The notes under the pieces are model-generated. The model was not told the DNA's origin. It did no database searches and saw only the letters and a program-made list of their open reading frames with translations. A DNA stretch of 64,000 nt from Tragulus kanchil (Eukaryota > Chordata > Mammalia > Artiodactyla > Tragulidae): contig JAIOJX010000027.1 in assembly GCA_022376925.1 (NCBI GenBank), positions 19,361,471 through 19,425,470 of the forward strand, in the 5' to 3' direction. A program made the position numbers and the translations under genes. Positions 46,486 through 59,165 of this stretch are shown here, piece by piece. Positions within the stretch are counted from its first letter, which is position 1. The number at the start of each line of letters is the position of its first letter.

Positions 46486-48505
46486 ACTAGAAATAGCACT
46501 CCACTAGAAGCATCCCTGTCTGAAGAGGAGATGGCCACATTGCAGCCCTAGGACCTAAGTCTACAAGCAACTTTTCTCATAAAGGGTCACTGGGAGGCAT
46601 TTCTCACCACATTATACGTCAAAGACCTTTTAAAAGAACTGCTCCAAGTGAGAACATTTAGAAATGTGCACGCCGTGTCAAAGGCAAGCCATCAACACTC
46701 TCGCAGAGCCATATGCCTGCCCTCCAGGGACCCAGAACTATTCCATTATACCAGAAAGTCTGTGGAATGTAAATCCAGGGGCCTGAAATGCTGTATATTT
46801 TTCAAGGAGTACAAAGTGGAAGCCATTGATTTCTTGGATTCCCCAAATGAGTGGATTGTTTCATCTCCACAATGAACTGTCAGAAACAATGGCCACGTAA
46901 CACTTTTGCTCCTGTTCCCCCAAGGGGAAAACCCCAAGCTACGTCTTTTTACAAAACTTAAGTGAAGCAGCATGGGGAAAAGAAAGCATGATTTATACTC
47001 TACAATCTAGATGCCTGAATTCAGACAGCATGGGCCAGAAATTTGTAGCTCCATTCTCCGTGAATGCACAGAAAGGTATGATACAAATTCTCTGCCTGCA
47101 AAACACCCATGGGTGACCCTCAATTTTATATGTTCAAAGTTATTTGACCAAACTTGCAAAAGCACTTCTTGTACTATGTCGAGTTTCATTTTCATACCAC
47201 TTTTTCTAAAGCACTTTTCTCCAAGGCTTTTCTTCCTAATACCTTAGGACAATTTTATGCTCCATTTTTGCAAACTTTCTTGTTACAAGATGTAGTCTTT
47301 CGTCATAAAATATTTAGAATGCTCAGAAAGTTATAATGAATAGTATAAAAATCACCATTATCATAAAATCTTACAATTTGTATAAAGTGGCTGAAATGTA
47401 AGGAATTATTCTACAGTTGCCACTTCCTGTCTCTTGGTCTCCTGCATTGGCAGTTTGGTTTCCTTTTAGGACTTCCTGACCCAGGAACGAACCTGTGTCT
47501 CCTGCATTGGCAGGTGGTTTCCATACCATCTGAGCCATTAGGAGGCCCACTAGAAATAGCACTCCACTAGAAGCATCCCTGTCTGAAGAGGAGATGGCCA
47601 CATTGCAGCCCTAGGACCTAAGTCTACAAGCAACTTTTCTCATAAAGGGTCACTGGGAGGCATTTCTCACCACATTATACGTCAAAGACCTTTTAAAAGA
47701 ACTGCTCCAAGTGAGAACATTTAGAAATGTGCACGCCGTGTCAAAGGCAAGCCATCAACACTCTCGCAGAGCCATATGCCTGCCCTCCAGGGACCCAGAA
47801 CTATTCCATTATACCAGAAAGTCTGTGGAATGTAAATCCAGGGGCCTGAAATGCTGTATATTTTTCAAGGAGTACAAAGTGGAAGCCATTGATTTCTTGG
47901 ATTCCCCAAATGAGTGGATTGTTTCATCTCCACAATGAACTGTCAGAAACAATGGCCACGTAACACTTTTGCTCCTGTTCCCCCAAGGGGAAAACCCCAA
48001 GCTACGTCTTTTTACAAAACTTAAGTGAAGCAGCATGGGGAAAAGAAAGCATGATTTATACTCTACAATCTAGATGCCTGAATTCAGACAGCATGGGCCA
48101 GAAATTTGTAGCTCCATTCTCCGTGAATGCACAGAAAGGTATGATACAAATTCTCTGCCTGCAAAACACCCATGGGTGACCCTCAATTTTATATGTTCAA
48201 AGTTATTTGACCAAACTTGCAAAAGCACTTCTTGTACTATGTCGAGTTTCATTTTCATACCACTTTTTCTAAAGCACTTTTCTCCAAGGCTTTTCTTCCT
48301 AATACCTTAGGACAATTTTATGCTCCATTTTTGCAAACTTTCTTGTTACAAGATGTAGTCTTTCGTCATAAAATATTTAGAATGCTCAGAAAGTTATAAT
48401 GAATAGTATAAAAATCACCATTATCATAAAATCTTACAATTTGTATAAAGTGGCTGAAATGTAAGGAATTATTCTACAGTTGCCACTTCCTGTCTCTTGG
48501 TCTCC
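46407..48505 (+). repeat. Direct tandem duplication 10 (unit about 1.03 kb)
   Basis: Copy A is 46407-47442, copy B 47472-48505, period 1063-1065, starting inside a Bov-tA SINE. The first bases of copy B lack single bases (cccaggaacg for cccagggaacg; ttaggaggccc for ttagggaggccc). The 29 bases of filler (47443-47471) look like a scrambled piece of the same SINE. Confidence 0.95.
47472..47548 (-). mobile_element. Bov-tA SINE head, duplicate copy
   Basis: Repeats the right part of the SINE at 46407-46485 with two single-base losses, through duplication 10. Confidence 0.85.
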
Positions 48506-49040
48506 AGAATTCTCATGCCTCTCCCTTTTTTATGATCGCTTCTTGCTGAGATGACTGTTGTCTAAAATTTGGTACTTACTATCATGCTCCCTCATAGATA
48601 CTGCATCGTAGACAGTGTTTTAGAATGCTGGGGCAAGCAGCCCGACGTCACCCGCTGCACTGCCTGGCTGTGTAGGCCATTCGGGCCGCATCAGCCTCCA
48701 TGCAGCTGGAGGCTGTCCACCATAAACACCGGAGGGGGCTCCGCCGTGCGTACGACAGCCGCTCTAAGCTGTTCTGGGTGAACACGGGCACGCGGGGCCC
48801 ACCACTGGCGTTCCTGCGGTCCTCTCTGATCACTTAAGACTCTCCTGGTCCAGTTCCAGGGCGCTCTCTGTGAGGAGACGTCTCTCTCATCTCAGGCAGC
48901 AGTGGAATGCCATCTGCGACACAACGCCACGCTGTACACTTTTCAAGGAGCACAAAGTGCAAGCAGCTGCCTGCTTTGGCGCATCATTCATGCTTTTATC
49001 TCCTGTGGCGTACCTGCATGCCTTGTCATGAACTACCATC
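48506..49040. other. Unique noncoding DNA
   Basis: GC-rich with CpGs at 48640-48800. 48902-48970 resembles 46762-46830 (gtggaatg, then tttcaaggagcacaaagtgc against tttcaaggagtacaaagtgg), so both may be pieces of one old unnamed repeat. Confidence 0.4.
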
Positions 49041-49082
49041 GTTCTGCACTGCATGCTAAAGCACCGAGCTTTAGGACGAGCG

Positions 49083-49235
49083 GACTCCTAGAAGTCACGT
49101 ACTCCAGTCTTGTTTTTATAAACTACGTCACTACCCAAAGGAGGTGAATGACCGCCCCGGGCCCCACAACCACCTAGCGACAAGCAGAGCTGAGGAACTG
49201 GGTCTCTGGGCTCCCGCCCTCTGCTCTTTGCCCGT
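49083..49235 (+). mobile_element. MIR-like fragment
   Basis: ctagaagtcacgtactccag, cacctagcgacaagcagagc, tgaggaactgggtctctggg and cctctgctctttgcccgt follow the 3' part of MIR (acacagctagtaagtggcagagc, gaacccaggtctgctgactcc, gctctttccac). Second copy at 50175-50327. Confidence 0.5.
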
Positions 49236-49566
49236 TCAGCGGAACAAGACCTTTTGGTGTCAGTGGCTTCTCAGCAGGTCTGGAACATCTCACATCAGAG
49301 CAAACTAGTCGATGTGGATGCACCCGGTAGGGTTCATGTCCTCAGGGACATCAAACTGAAGACAAAGGACAACATTACAGACAACGGTATCAAACTAGCA
49401 AAAGCAGCAATTTCGTCATTGGTGCATCCATAGCATTTTATGAACCTTTGAGAGTTCACTGTAGACATCGCGCCACTTTATAAGTACTTTTCTTTGAAAT
49501 GAGAATATTCTCTTATATAGCTACAGAACTACCAAAATCCCTTTTAGCACTGATACAACAGTAATT

Positions 49567-49769
49567 GCTTCCCAGGTGGCTCAGTGGTAAAGAATCCACC
49601 TGCAATGAGGAGATGCAGGTTCAATCTATGAGTCAAGAAGATGCCCTGGAGGAGGAAATGGAACCCCCTCCAGTGTTCCTGCCTGGAGAATCCCATGGAC
49701 AGAGGGGGCCCGGCGGGCCACAATCCATGGGGTCACAAAGAGTCAGATACAACTGAGCGACTAAACACC
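49567..49769 (+). mobile_element. Bov-tA SINE
   Basis: Complete: gcttcccaggtggctcagtg head, body ccagtgttcctgcctggaga, tail gtcagatacaactgagcgac. Compared with its duplicate it reads gagggggcccggcgggcc where the other reads gaggggcctggcgggcc. Confidence 0.93.
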
Positions 49770-50658
49770 ACCACCACCAAAGCATTATATTGAGAACTGC
49801 ATCATATATATGGTTGATAAATACTAAAAGTTTGAACAAGACCAGTAACACTGCTGAGGGAATTTGAAATATTTTAATGAAGGAAAGTGGACAAGATTCA
49901 CAAAGTGCTGGATGGAGGAAGATGGGCGGTGGTTAAGAGGGGAGAAACCATCTAGAAAAATTCCCTGGATCCAGGATGGGCCTGGACCCACTCTACAAAG
50001 GAAAACAAGTCAAAGTCTGTGATTTCAAGCCATCAGAGCTCATTCTCCTCATTTTCTCTCCATGCTCTTTGGAAGCATGGGGTTTGCCCCTATGGGACAC
50101 AAGCGCCCTTGTCTTCTGGACGGATTACTACAGTTCTGCACTGCATGCTAAAGCACCGAGCTTTAGGACGAGCGGACTCCTAGAAGTCACGTACTCCAGT
50201 CTTGTTTTTATAAACTACGTCACTACCCAAAGGAGGTGAATGACCGCCCCGGGCCCCACAACCACCTAGCGACAAGCAGAGCTGAGGAACTGGGTCTCTG
50301 GGCTCCCGCCCTCTGCTCTTTGCCCGTTCAGCGGAACAAGACCTTTTGGTGTCAGTGGCTTCTCAGCAGGTCTGGAACATCTCACATCAGAGCAAACTAG
50401 TCGATGTGGATGCACCCGGTAGGGTTCATGTCCTCAGGGACATCAAACTGAAGACAAAGGACAACATTACAGACAACGGTATCAAACTAGCAAAAGCAGC
50501 AATTTCGTCATTGGTGCATCCATAGCATTTTATGAACCTTTGAGAGTTCACTGTAGACATCGCGCCACTTTATAAGTACTTTTCTTTGAAATGAGAATAT
50601 TCTCTTATATAGCTACAGAACTACCAAAATCCCTTTTAGCACTGATACAACAGTAATT

Positions 50659-50860
50659 GCTTCCCAGGTGGCTCAGTGGTAAAGAATCCACCTGCAATGA
50701 GGAGATGCAGGTTCAATCTATGAGTCAAGAAGATGCCCTGGAGGAGGAAATGGAACCCCCTCCAGTGTTCCTGCCTGGAGAATCCCATGGACAGAGGGGC
50801 CTGGCGGGCCACAATCCATGGGGTCACAAAGAGTCAGATACAACTGAGCGACTAAACACC
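50659..50860 (+). mobile_element. Bov-tA SINE, duplicate copy
   Basis: Same element as 49567-49769, carried by duplication 11. The reading gaggggcctggcgggcc here is closer to the family, so this copy is probably the accurate one. Confidence 0.93.
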
Positions 50861-50905
50861 ACCACCACCAAAGCATTATATTGAGAACTGCATCATATAT
50901 ATGGT

Positions 50906-53063
50906 TGATAAATACTAAAAGTTTGAACAAGACCAGTAACACTGCTGAGGGAATTTGAAATATTTTAATGAAGGAAAGTGGACAAGATTCACAAAGTGCT
51001 GGATGGAGGAAGATGGGCGGTGGTTAAGAGGGGAGAAACCATCTAGAAAAATTCCCTGGATCCAGGATGGGCCTGGACCCACTCTACAAAGGAAAACAAG
51101 TCAAAGTCTGTGATTTCAAGCCATCAGAGCTCATTCTCCTCATTTTCTCTCCATGCTCTTTGGAAGCATGGAAAAAGCACAGATTCCTCAGTCCTGCCCA
51201 CACAGTTCCCTGATGTGCACACAAGCGCCCTTGTCTTCTGGACGGAGACTTGGTCTGGTCGTGGTCCACGCTCCCTGGGTGATCTGGCCGTCTTCCTCTG
51301 TGCAGCTCTTCGACCCGTTTCTCCTTGAGTCAGCCCACCACACGCCATCTTCCTTCCATTGCTGCTTGGGTCTCATGCATCATTCTGCCACCTACCGCTG
51401 CTAGACTTTATAATAACATTACCGCAAATATTTCATATTTGGTGCTCAGCATGGCTGAGGGTGTTTATCCTTCCCCTTCTTCAAACCCATAGGCCCTTTT
51501 CCACAAACGCCAACGCATTTCTCAGCCAACAGCTTATTTAAAAATCTGCAAGTTGCTTATTAAGTTCAGCAGTGAGCTCATCTACTCAAGGTCACTGCTC
51601 CTCAAGGCTTTAATGATGCACCTTCAGTTGGTTTTGCTTTTAAATCTTCAAACGTTCTATCAACCTGGGTAAATGTATTTTATTCTCTCCTCTTGATCAT
51701 CGGGCTATAATTTCAAAACATGTATGAATGAACACTATGCTATGGGAATGAGAAAGGAAAGGCCCAGGTGTTGCAAGGAAATGAAGTGAAATGAGAGAGC
51801 ACATGGGGACAAGTGAGAAGGTGACATCCTGCTTGACTTTATTCTTGGGGTAACGAGTCTTACCATTTAACTTCAGGCTTCTCTCCTAACACAGATGTAT
51901 GTCTCTACTTCAAAACTCAGTAGACATTCTGCTTCTTTTTCATGTTTCTTCATTTGGGCTATGTCCCTAGATTTTTTTTTTCTTGTACTTCTGATAAATA
52001 CTAAAATGTTTGTACAAGACCAGTAACACTGCTGAGGGAATTTGAAATATTTTAATGAAGGAAAGTGGACAAGATTCACAAAGTGCTGGATGGAGGAAGA
52101 TGGGCGGTGGTTAAGAGGGGAGAAACCATCTAGAAAAATTCCCTGGATCCAGGATGGGCCTGGACCCACTCTACAAAGGAAAACAAGTCAAAGTCTGTGA
52201 TTTCAAGCCATCAGAGCTCATTCTCCTCATTTTCTCTCCATGCTCTTTGGAAGCATGGAAAAAGCACAGATTCCTCAGTCCTGCCCACACAGTTCCCTGA
52301 TGTGCACACAAGCGCCCTTGTCTTCTGGACGGAGACTTGGTCTGGTCGTGGTCCACGCTCCCTGGGTGATCTGGCCGTCTTCCTCTGTGCAGCTCTTCGA
52401 CCCGTTTCTCCTTGAGTCAGCCCACCACACGCCATCTTCCTTCCATTGCTGCTTGGGTCTCATGCATCATTCTGCCACCTACCGCTGCTAGACTTTATAA
52501 TAACATTACCGCAAATATTTCATATTTGGTGCTCAGCATGGCTGAGGGTGTTTATCCTTCCCCTTCTTCAAACCCATAGGCCCTTTTCCACAAACGCCAA
52601 CGCATTTCTCAGCCAACAGCTTATTTAAAAATCTGCAAGTTGCTTATTAAGTTCAGCAGTGAGCTCATCTACTCAAGGTCACTGCTCCTCAAGGCTTTAA
52701 TGATGCACCTTCAGTTGGTTTTGCTTTTAAATCTTCAAACGTTCTATCAACCTGGGTAAATGTATTTTATTCTCTCCTCTTGATCATCGGGCTATAATTT
52801 CAAAACATGTATGAATGAACACTATGCTATGGGAATGAGAAAGGAAAGGCCCAGGTGTTGCAAGGAAATGAAGTGAAATGAGAGAGCACATGGGGACAAG
52901 TGAGAAGGTGACATCCTGCTTGACTTTATTCTTGGGGTAACGAGTCTTACCATTTAACTTCAGGCTTCTCTCCTAACACAGATGTATGTCTCTACTTCAA
53001 AACTCAGTAGACATTCTGCTTCTTTTTCATGTTTCCCTTCATTTGGGCTATGTCCCTAGATTT
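50906..53063 (+). repeat. Direct tandem duplication 12 (unit about 1.07 kb)
   Basis: Copy A is 50906-51974, copy B 51992-53063, period 1086-1089. Start of copy B is damaged (ctaaaatgtttgtacaag for ctaaaagtttgaacaag), and the tail of copy A lacks two C (gtttcttcattt for gtttcccttcattt) and runs into a T tract. Chained to duplication 11, so sequence from 49814, 50906 and 51992 occurs three times. Confidence 0.95.
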
Positions 53064-55184
53064 CTTTCTTGTTCTTGAAATCATTAGCATTCAGCATTTC
53101 TAACTTCTAATGGGGCTCTCAAAATCATTTATCTTTGTTCTAGTCAATGCTCAGTGCAACTGATGATTTTTGCATGGTTCTCCTTAACACCCATGCACAT
53201 TTTCCTGATGTATTTGCTTCTCTACATTCACATTTGATGAAGAAAGTTGAAATGGTAGAGATGCTTATTCTGAAGGGTCTTCTATTAAAAAGAAAAATGA
53301 GGGTGACACACTGCTCTTCAAAGTGTGCACCAGTTGGTCTTCCTAGGGGCTCTGGTTCTGCTGCACCATGCCCAGAATGAGCACAGGGTTAGCATTTCTG
53401 ACCTACATTCAGTGTGGTTCTTCTTTCCTTTATACCCCTTTGTGCCACTTTCAGCCAGACCTGGGGTCTCTCTGACCCCAGAATCATCACCTCTAAATAA
53501 GAAGCTAGAAAAGATGAAGGACTGACGGTCTTTCCATACTAAGTTGTAAGATGCTGTGAGTTAAGCTTCTTCGTATTTTTCCAAGCTTAGTTTTTATTTG
53601 TGTTCTGGCTTTTATAATGCTTGTCCAGTCCAAAATACTTTCCTCAGATATTCCTTGAGGTATTCCTAGATCCTTCCAGGAGGGCAAGGCAAGGGTTGCT
53701 CCGGGGGTTACAGTGGCTGCTTCTCTCTCCATACCCTTTCCATGACAATGACAACAGAGCTAGAGATGAGGAGAAGATCTCCATGCAAAGAAGCTGAGTT
53801 TCACTTCTGGCCTCCTTGCAGTTTCATCCACGGTGCGTGTTACGATGTGTCTCTTGGGAAGAAAACTATGCATGTGACTGTCACAATACTGGAGCAGCCC
53901 TGGACCCTCAGCCAAGCTGAGGAAATGTGAAGAGAACGGAACCATCACATGAAAAGCGGCCTCAACAATAAGAACGACTTGCAGCCCTACAATAACAGCG
54001 TTCAGAATGTGTGTAAAGACACATAAAGAAATGCTCATCAAAGGCTTGGAAAAATCAGAATCAGTGTCCAGCATTAAGAGGGCGATTGATTCAAATCATC
54101 TCTAGTCAATGCCTTCATTTGGGCTATGTCCCTAGATTTCTTTCTTGTTCTTGAAATCATTAGCATTCAGCATTTCTAACTTCTAATGGGGCTCTCAAAA
54201 TCATTTATCTTTGTTCTAGTCAATGCTCAGTGCAACTGATGATTTTTGCATGGTTCTCCTTAACACCCATGCACATTTTCCTGATGTATTTGCTTCTCTA
54301 CATTCACATTTGATGAAGAAAGTTGAAATGGTAGAGATGCTTATTCTGAAGGGTCTTCTATTAAAAAGAAAAATGAGGGTGACACACTGCTCTTCAAAGT
54401 GTGCACCAGTTGGTCTTCCTAGGGGCTCTGGTTCTGCTGCACCATGCCCAGAATGAGCACAGGGTTAGCATTTCTGACCTACATTCAGTGTGGTTCTTCT
54501 TTCCTTTATACCCCTTTGTGCCACTTTCAGCCAGACCTGGGGTCTCTCTGACCCCAGAATCATCACCTCTAAATAAGAAGCTAGAAAAGATGAAGGACTG
54601 ACGGTCTTTCCATACTAAGTTGTAAGATGCTGTGAGTTAAGCTTCTTCGTATTTTTCCAAGCTTAGTTTTTATTTGTGTTCTGGCTTTTATAATGCTTGT
54701 CCAGTCCAAAATACTTTCCTCAGATATTCCTTGAGGTATTCCTAGATCCTTCCAGGAGGGCAAGGCAAGGGTTGCTCCGGGGGTTACAGTGGCTGCTTCT
54801 CTCTCCATACCCTTTCCATGACAATGACAACAGAGCTAGAGATGAGGAGAAGATCTCCATGCAAAGAAGCTGAGTTTCACTTCTGGCCTCCTTGCAGTTT
54901 CATCCACGGTGCGTGTTACGATGTGTCTCTTGGGAAGAAAACTATGCATGTGACTGTCACAATACTGGAGCAGCCCTGGACCCTCAGCCAAGCTGAGGAA
55001 ATGTGAAGAGAACGGAACCATCACATGAAAAGCGGCCTCAACAATAAGAACGACTTGCAGCCCTACAATAACAGCGTTCAGAATGTGTGTAAAGACACAT
55101 AAAGAAATGCTCATCAAAGGCTTGACTGTGACCGGAAAAATTCAGAATCAGTGTCCAGCATTAAGAGGGCGATTGATTCAATCA
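53036..55184 (+). repeat. Direct tandem duplication 13 (unit about 1.07 kb)
   Basis: Copy A is 53036-54098, copy B 54112-55184, period 1076. The tail of copy A lacks about 11 bases (ggcttggaaaaatcag at 54041 against ggcttgactgtgaccggaaa at 55120) and has an extra A in gattcaaatc. The filler ends ctagtcaatg, a phrase that also stands at 53141. Noncoding. Confidence 0.95.
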
Positions 55185-56344
55185 ACTGGGTAATAAAGGA
55201 GTCTGGACTTGAACCTGAGGCGTTTAGGAAGTCATCGAAAAGTGGACACAGGAGTGTTCCGATCAGACGTCTGTTTGGGAAAGACTGGCTTTTGCTAATG
55301 AAGAGAACAGTGTGGAGAGACGAGAGGTAGAAAAGAAATACCGGCGGCCTGGCCCTGGTGGTCCAGGGGGCGGATGCGGAGAGACGTATGTGAGGCCTTC
55401 GAGGAGTGGGAATCACTCAGGGAGGACCTCGTGCCTGACTGGATATGCGCGCTGGGAGCAAGTTCCTGCTGGGCAGACATTAATCAGACCACTGCCTCTC
55501 GCCAGGGCCTTCTCTGGGAACCCAGGTCCCCTCAGCACCGCCACAGGAAAAGTATCCAACGGAAAAGTCTGTCTTCAGAGTCGCCAGTGTCTCTTTACGA
55601 CGTCCCCGCTCCCCTCCGCCTGCAAGCTCCCCGCTCCCTTCACGTGTCACCACCTCACCACGGCTCCCGGGAGCTGGAGAAGTCTTACAAACCACAGCCA
55701 AGCTGCGGCAGCTCCCTGAGCCTGGTTTTACCTGTGTACACTAGGATGAAGACACAGATTCCGTAGGGACACCATGAGGTCAATGTATCTCTCAATCGCC
55801 GACCAGCATGACTGCTAGACAACAAGCTCTCAAAACATATCTGTTACAAATGTAATCCCACCCAGGAAGAAAATCTTTTCTATTGTTCAAAGTCAGTTTA
55901 TTTCCTCTCCCAGAGATATTTTGTTTTTCACTCTTGTCTCTCATGATGAAATGACAGATTTGCTTCTACTAGAGAAATTTGTGGCAAAAACACACGCACA
56001 CACACTTTCAGCGAAAGGACATTCTTTGTGTAAACCAGGTCCTTTCACTACTTGCCCGTCATTCCCTCTGCAGCTGTCTCCTTCACCCTTGGAGACACAG
56101 CTGGTCAGCACAGTCCTAATAACAAATAAACAAACAAAATCTGCCTTTTCCCTTCACACTTTGGGCCTGTGCTCTGACCACACCTCTGAGATGCTGAAAA
56201 GAATCAGCACCTCCCTGACCATGGGACCAGGGGAAGCCAACCAGAGACTTGGCAAGAGTTTCACACAGAATCTAAAGCTTCGCCTTCTGGAATTCTCTCT
56301 TCCTGCTTTCCAAATACCATGATCACACAAGACTCTTTCCTTTG
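55185..56344. other. Unique noncoding DNA
   Basis: 55330-55700 is GC-rich, with frames of 130-135 codons in two plus-strand frames and others on the minus strand. None shows a domain. ggccctggtggtccaggggg at 55352 resembles the CHR head but no further SINE sequence follows. Confidence 0.4.
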
Positions 56345-56626
56345 TTTTTTTGTTTTTTTTTTATTTGGGGGGGGTGGCTGGTGGGCCACTTCTATTGGTC
56401 TTTCACTTATCTATTTTTCATCCATCTTTGTTCTTTGGCCCTGTGGGCCTCCCATCGCAGTGGCCTCTGTTGTTGCAGAGCACCGACTCTGGGCGCATGC
56501 GCTCCAGAGCTCTGGCTCAGCAATTGGACACATCGGTCCAGCTGCTCCACGGCACGTGGGATCTTCCGGGGCCAGGGATCGAACCAGCATCCATTGTACT
56601 TATCCACTGGACCACCAGGGAAGCCC
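56345..56626 (-). mobile_element. CHR-type SINE
   Basis: Inverse head ggaccaccagggaagccc at the right, inverse B box ccagggatcgaaccagcatc, inverse middle gctctggctcagcaattgga, and a T-rich left end (the A tail). Flanked by tcctttg at 56338-56344 and 56627-56633. Confidence 0.92.
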
Positions 56627-56633
56627 TCCTTTG

Positions 56634-57063
56634 GTTTTTCAAGCTAACAGGACTAAGGTTTTGCGTCTGCTTTCCAGCTGCTCCAGGTAACACAGACTCA
56701 ACGTGAGCCTGTCCTCAAGCTAAAGCTCTGAACAATGGCAGACTCAACCAAATGCCAGCATCTTTCCCACACCAACGTCCTTTTATTATCTGTCTATCTT
56801 TAATTACTCTTGGTGCCTTCATGTATTTATTTGCATTTTGTATTTTGTCCAGAATTCATGGGAGCTACTCAGCCTTGCTGGAAATGGAATTCCACAGTAT
56901 TATTTACATCTGTCAAACAGAACGAAAATCTATAATGGGGCTCTTTAAGTTACTAAAATGAACCGAGTATTACCACTCTAAATATTCACATTTTCCCCAT
57001 CTGTGGTTATTTCCACTTCTTGTCCATGAATATTTTTTAATTAGTTCATAAAATAGCTACACT
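56634..57063. other. Unique noncoding DNA
   Basis: No repeat or gene recognised. Confidence 0.4.
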
Positions 57064-57250
57064 ATGGGAGGATGGAGGTCAGGAGGAGAAGGGAGCCACA
57101 GAGGATGAGCTAGTTGGATAACCTCACTTACTCAGTGGACGTGAGTCTGAGGACACTCTGGGAGGTAACGGAGGACAGGGAAGGCGTGTTCGCTACAGTG
57201 CACGGGGTCACAGAGAGAGGGGCACCACTGAGCGACTGAACAACAGCAAT
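57064..57250 (+). mobile_element. BovB LINE 3'-end fragment
   Basis: gaggatggaggtcaggagga, cacagaggatgagctagttg, cactctgggaggtaacggag and actgagcgactgaacaacag follow the BovB 3' end. More diverged than the copy at 36247. Confidence 0.88.
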
Positions 57251-57309
57251 GACCCCCGTCAGTCATTCTGACACCCACATTCCGCTCTTGGTAACACAGA
57301 TTATAATGG

Positions 57310-57440
57310 AGAATTTTCCTCCTGTTTTACAAATGTAGAAATAGAGGCCTGCATAAGACAAGTAACTTCCCAGACTGCACACCGAATCAGGAATTAGAAT
57401 GCAAATATTCTGAGCTCAATGCTGCACTGGCTATTCTAAC
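57310..57440 (+). mobile_element. MIR fragment
   Basis: cctgttttacaaatgtagaa, atagaggcctgcataagaca, agtaacttcccagactgcac and gaattagaatgcaaatattc follow the MIR 3' part. Confidence 0.65.
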
Positions 57441-59061
57441 AATACATTTTAATCCCCTCCCTCCCCCCCAACCCCGCCCTGCCAGAAAAACAATTCTCCT
57501 TTTCTGGCAATTACAGAGGAGGTTAGAACTTTGTAATTATTTCCTTTCAAAATTTATAGCCGTGCTTATGAGTTCCTTGAGCCCAACAGGACAGGTTTTA
57601 CCCTAGGTCTAAGTATTTAAAATTCAGTTTCAAAAAAATTTTTTTGTTGTTAAAGACCTTAACTTTCCCCAACATCCACAGAGTCACTTCTTAATAAAGT
57701 TCACTTGACTGGTGTTTCCTTACCTGTCTATGTCTGGTATCAAACTTCCAAAAACTAAGACACTCCAAGCTTCCTACACAGAAGCCCATTCCAGATGGGG
57801 TCAGTGCCCCACAGAGGCGAGGCCTCCCAGTGGGGTGGCTGTGTCTTGGCATTTGCTTTTTTTTTTTTTTTTTTGTGAAATGTGTGGGATTTGGAAAAAG
57901 AATGCTGAAAATTCCTTTTCCTCATAACAGTTTAGGATTCTCAGTCATGTAGAACTGAGACAGCTATTCGCCGTGCAATATAAACACCAGTACCACACCA
58001 GTACGTACCCTTTGCCAACCTCAGCATGCCCTGAAAAACTCATTCGTTTGGGGTTCAAGATTTTATTATCCTCGGACATATTTCTTCTGGAGAAATACAC
58101 TCTTGGCTTGCCTATGGTAGGCCACCTGTGTAAATGGGGGCGGGAGTCAGGCTGAGCATTTAGTTACAAAGAGAAGAAGAAGTCCTTCCTAGGCCTCTTG
58201 TTATAGTTAACCCGCTCTCATCTGATATATTTTACAGGAAATGTCTATGTTTACATCTATATTTCTGTGCCTATGTCTGTATGTATACACGGGCTCCTAG
58301 ACCATAAGATTCTAAGACCAGTGACCAGCGACCCCATCTTACGCTAATACCGCTTGGACTTTCTACAATGTTCTCTGCACAGCAGATAGTCTATAACTTC
58401 TTCTTGGATTTGACTGACATATAAAATCTACAAAAACTTTAATATACTCTTAACATTTTCTTGATGGTAAGACCTCTGTTTTCAAAATCTAAGTGACCAA
58501 AATGTGCTTATAAACTAGGAATATTTATTTTGCAAGAACTGACAGTGAACTTCATTTTTGTAAAAGCCCTTATATCAAAGCACTTTAGATATTTTTAAGC
58601 CAAATGTATCTCTAAGGATGCTGCCTTAAAAGAAATCCTTTGTGGTTTGATACCTTAGCAAGTTTCCAAAGACAGAGCTATGTCACCAAATAGATATTCA
58701 TATGCTAAAAGAAATGCAAAGTGATTTAATAAGTTACACGCCATAAGCAGTTTTGAAGAAAAGGAGACCATAAAACCAGACATGAGCGTAATTCTGAAAT
58801 AATACTGATGTCAAAACAGCATTTATCAGTGTTTTCCTAATAACAGGATTCCCGAAATGTGCTCCTAGGCGAAAAAATATACTAGCAGTCCAATATTATC
58901 AGGAAGCAATGTTTACTATAGCTTCTAGCTGGAGATTTACACTGTACATTATTATTGTCCTATGGGCTCTAGGAAGCTTCATTTATTTAATCCCGGATTC
59001 TGCTAAGTGTTATTATGGGGAACAGTGGGAGGGAAGATGGAATCTCCACCTAGGCACCACA
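57441..59061. other. Unique noncoding DNA
   Basis: A T tract lies at 57858-57875. 58380-58900 is strongly AT-rich. No gene or repeat recognised. Confidence 0.4.
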
Positions 59062-59165
59062 GTCCTAGCTCAGTTACTGTTGTGTAGGAACTTAAGCCAC
59101 TGGCTTAATCTTAAGGGTCCTGCCGTTTCCTCATATGGAAAGTGGGAAGCAACCTCTACTTCATG
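59062..59165 (+). mobile_element. MIR fragment
   Basis: cctagctcagttactgttgt, gtaggaacttaagccactgg and tttcctcatatggaaagtgg follow MIR (tagctgtgtgaccttgggca, agtcacttaacctctctg, tttcctcatctgtaaaatgg). Confidence 0.65.

Larger units (their letters stand above)
49041..51246 (+). repeat. Direct tandem duplication 11 (unit about 1.09 kb)
   Basis: Copy A is 49041-50124, copy B 50133-51246, period 1092. Near its end copy A is damaged: between gaagcatgg (50073) and acaagcgccc (50099) it has 16 divergent bases where copy B has about 46, after which both read acaagcgcccttgtcttctg. Eight or so bases of filler follow. Confidence 0.94.

Noticed and set aside
55312..55766. Overlapping frames of 130 and 135 codons in GC-rich DNA
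   Set aside because: Two plus frames and one minus frame are open at once, with proline/serine-rich low-complexity translation and no known domain.
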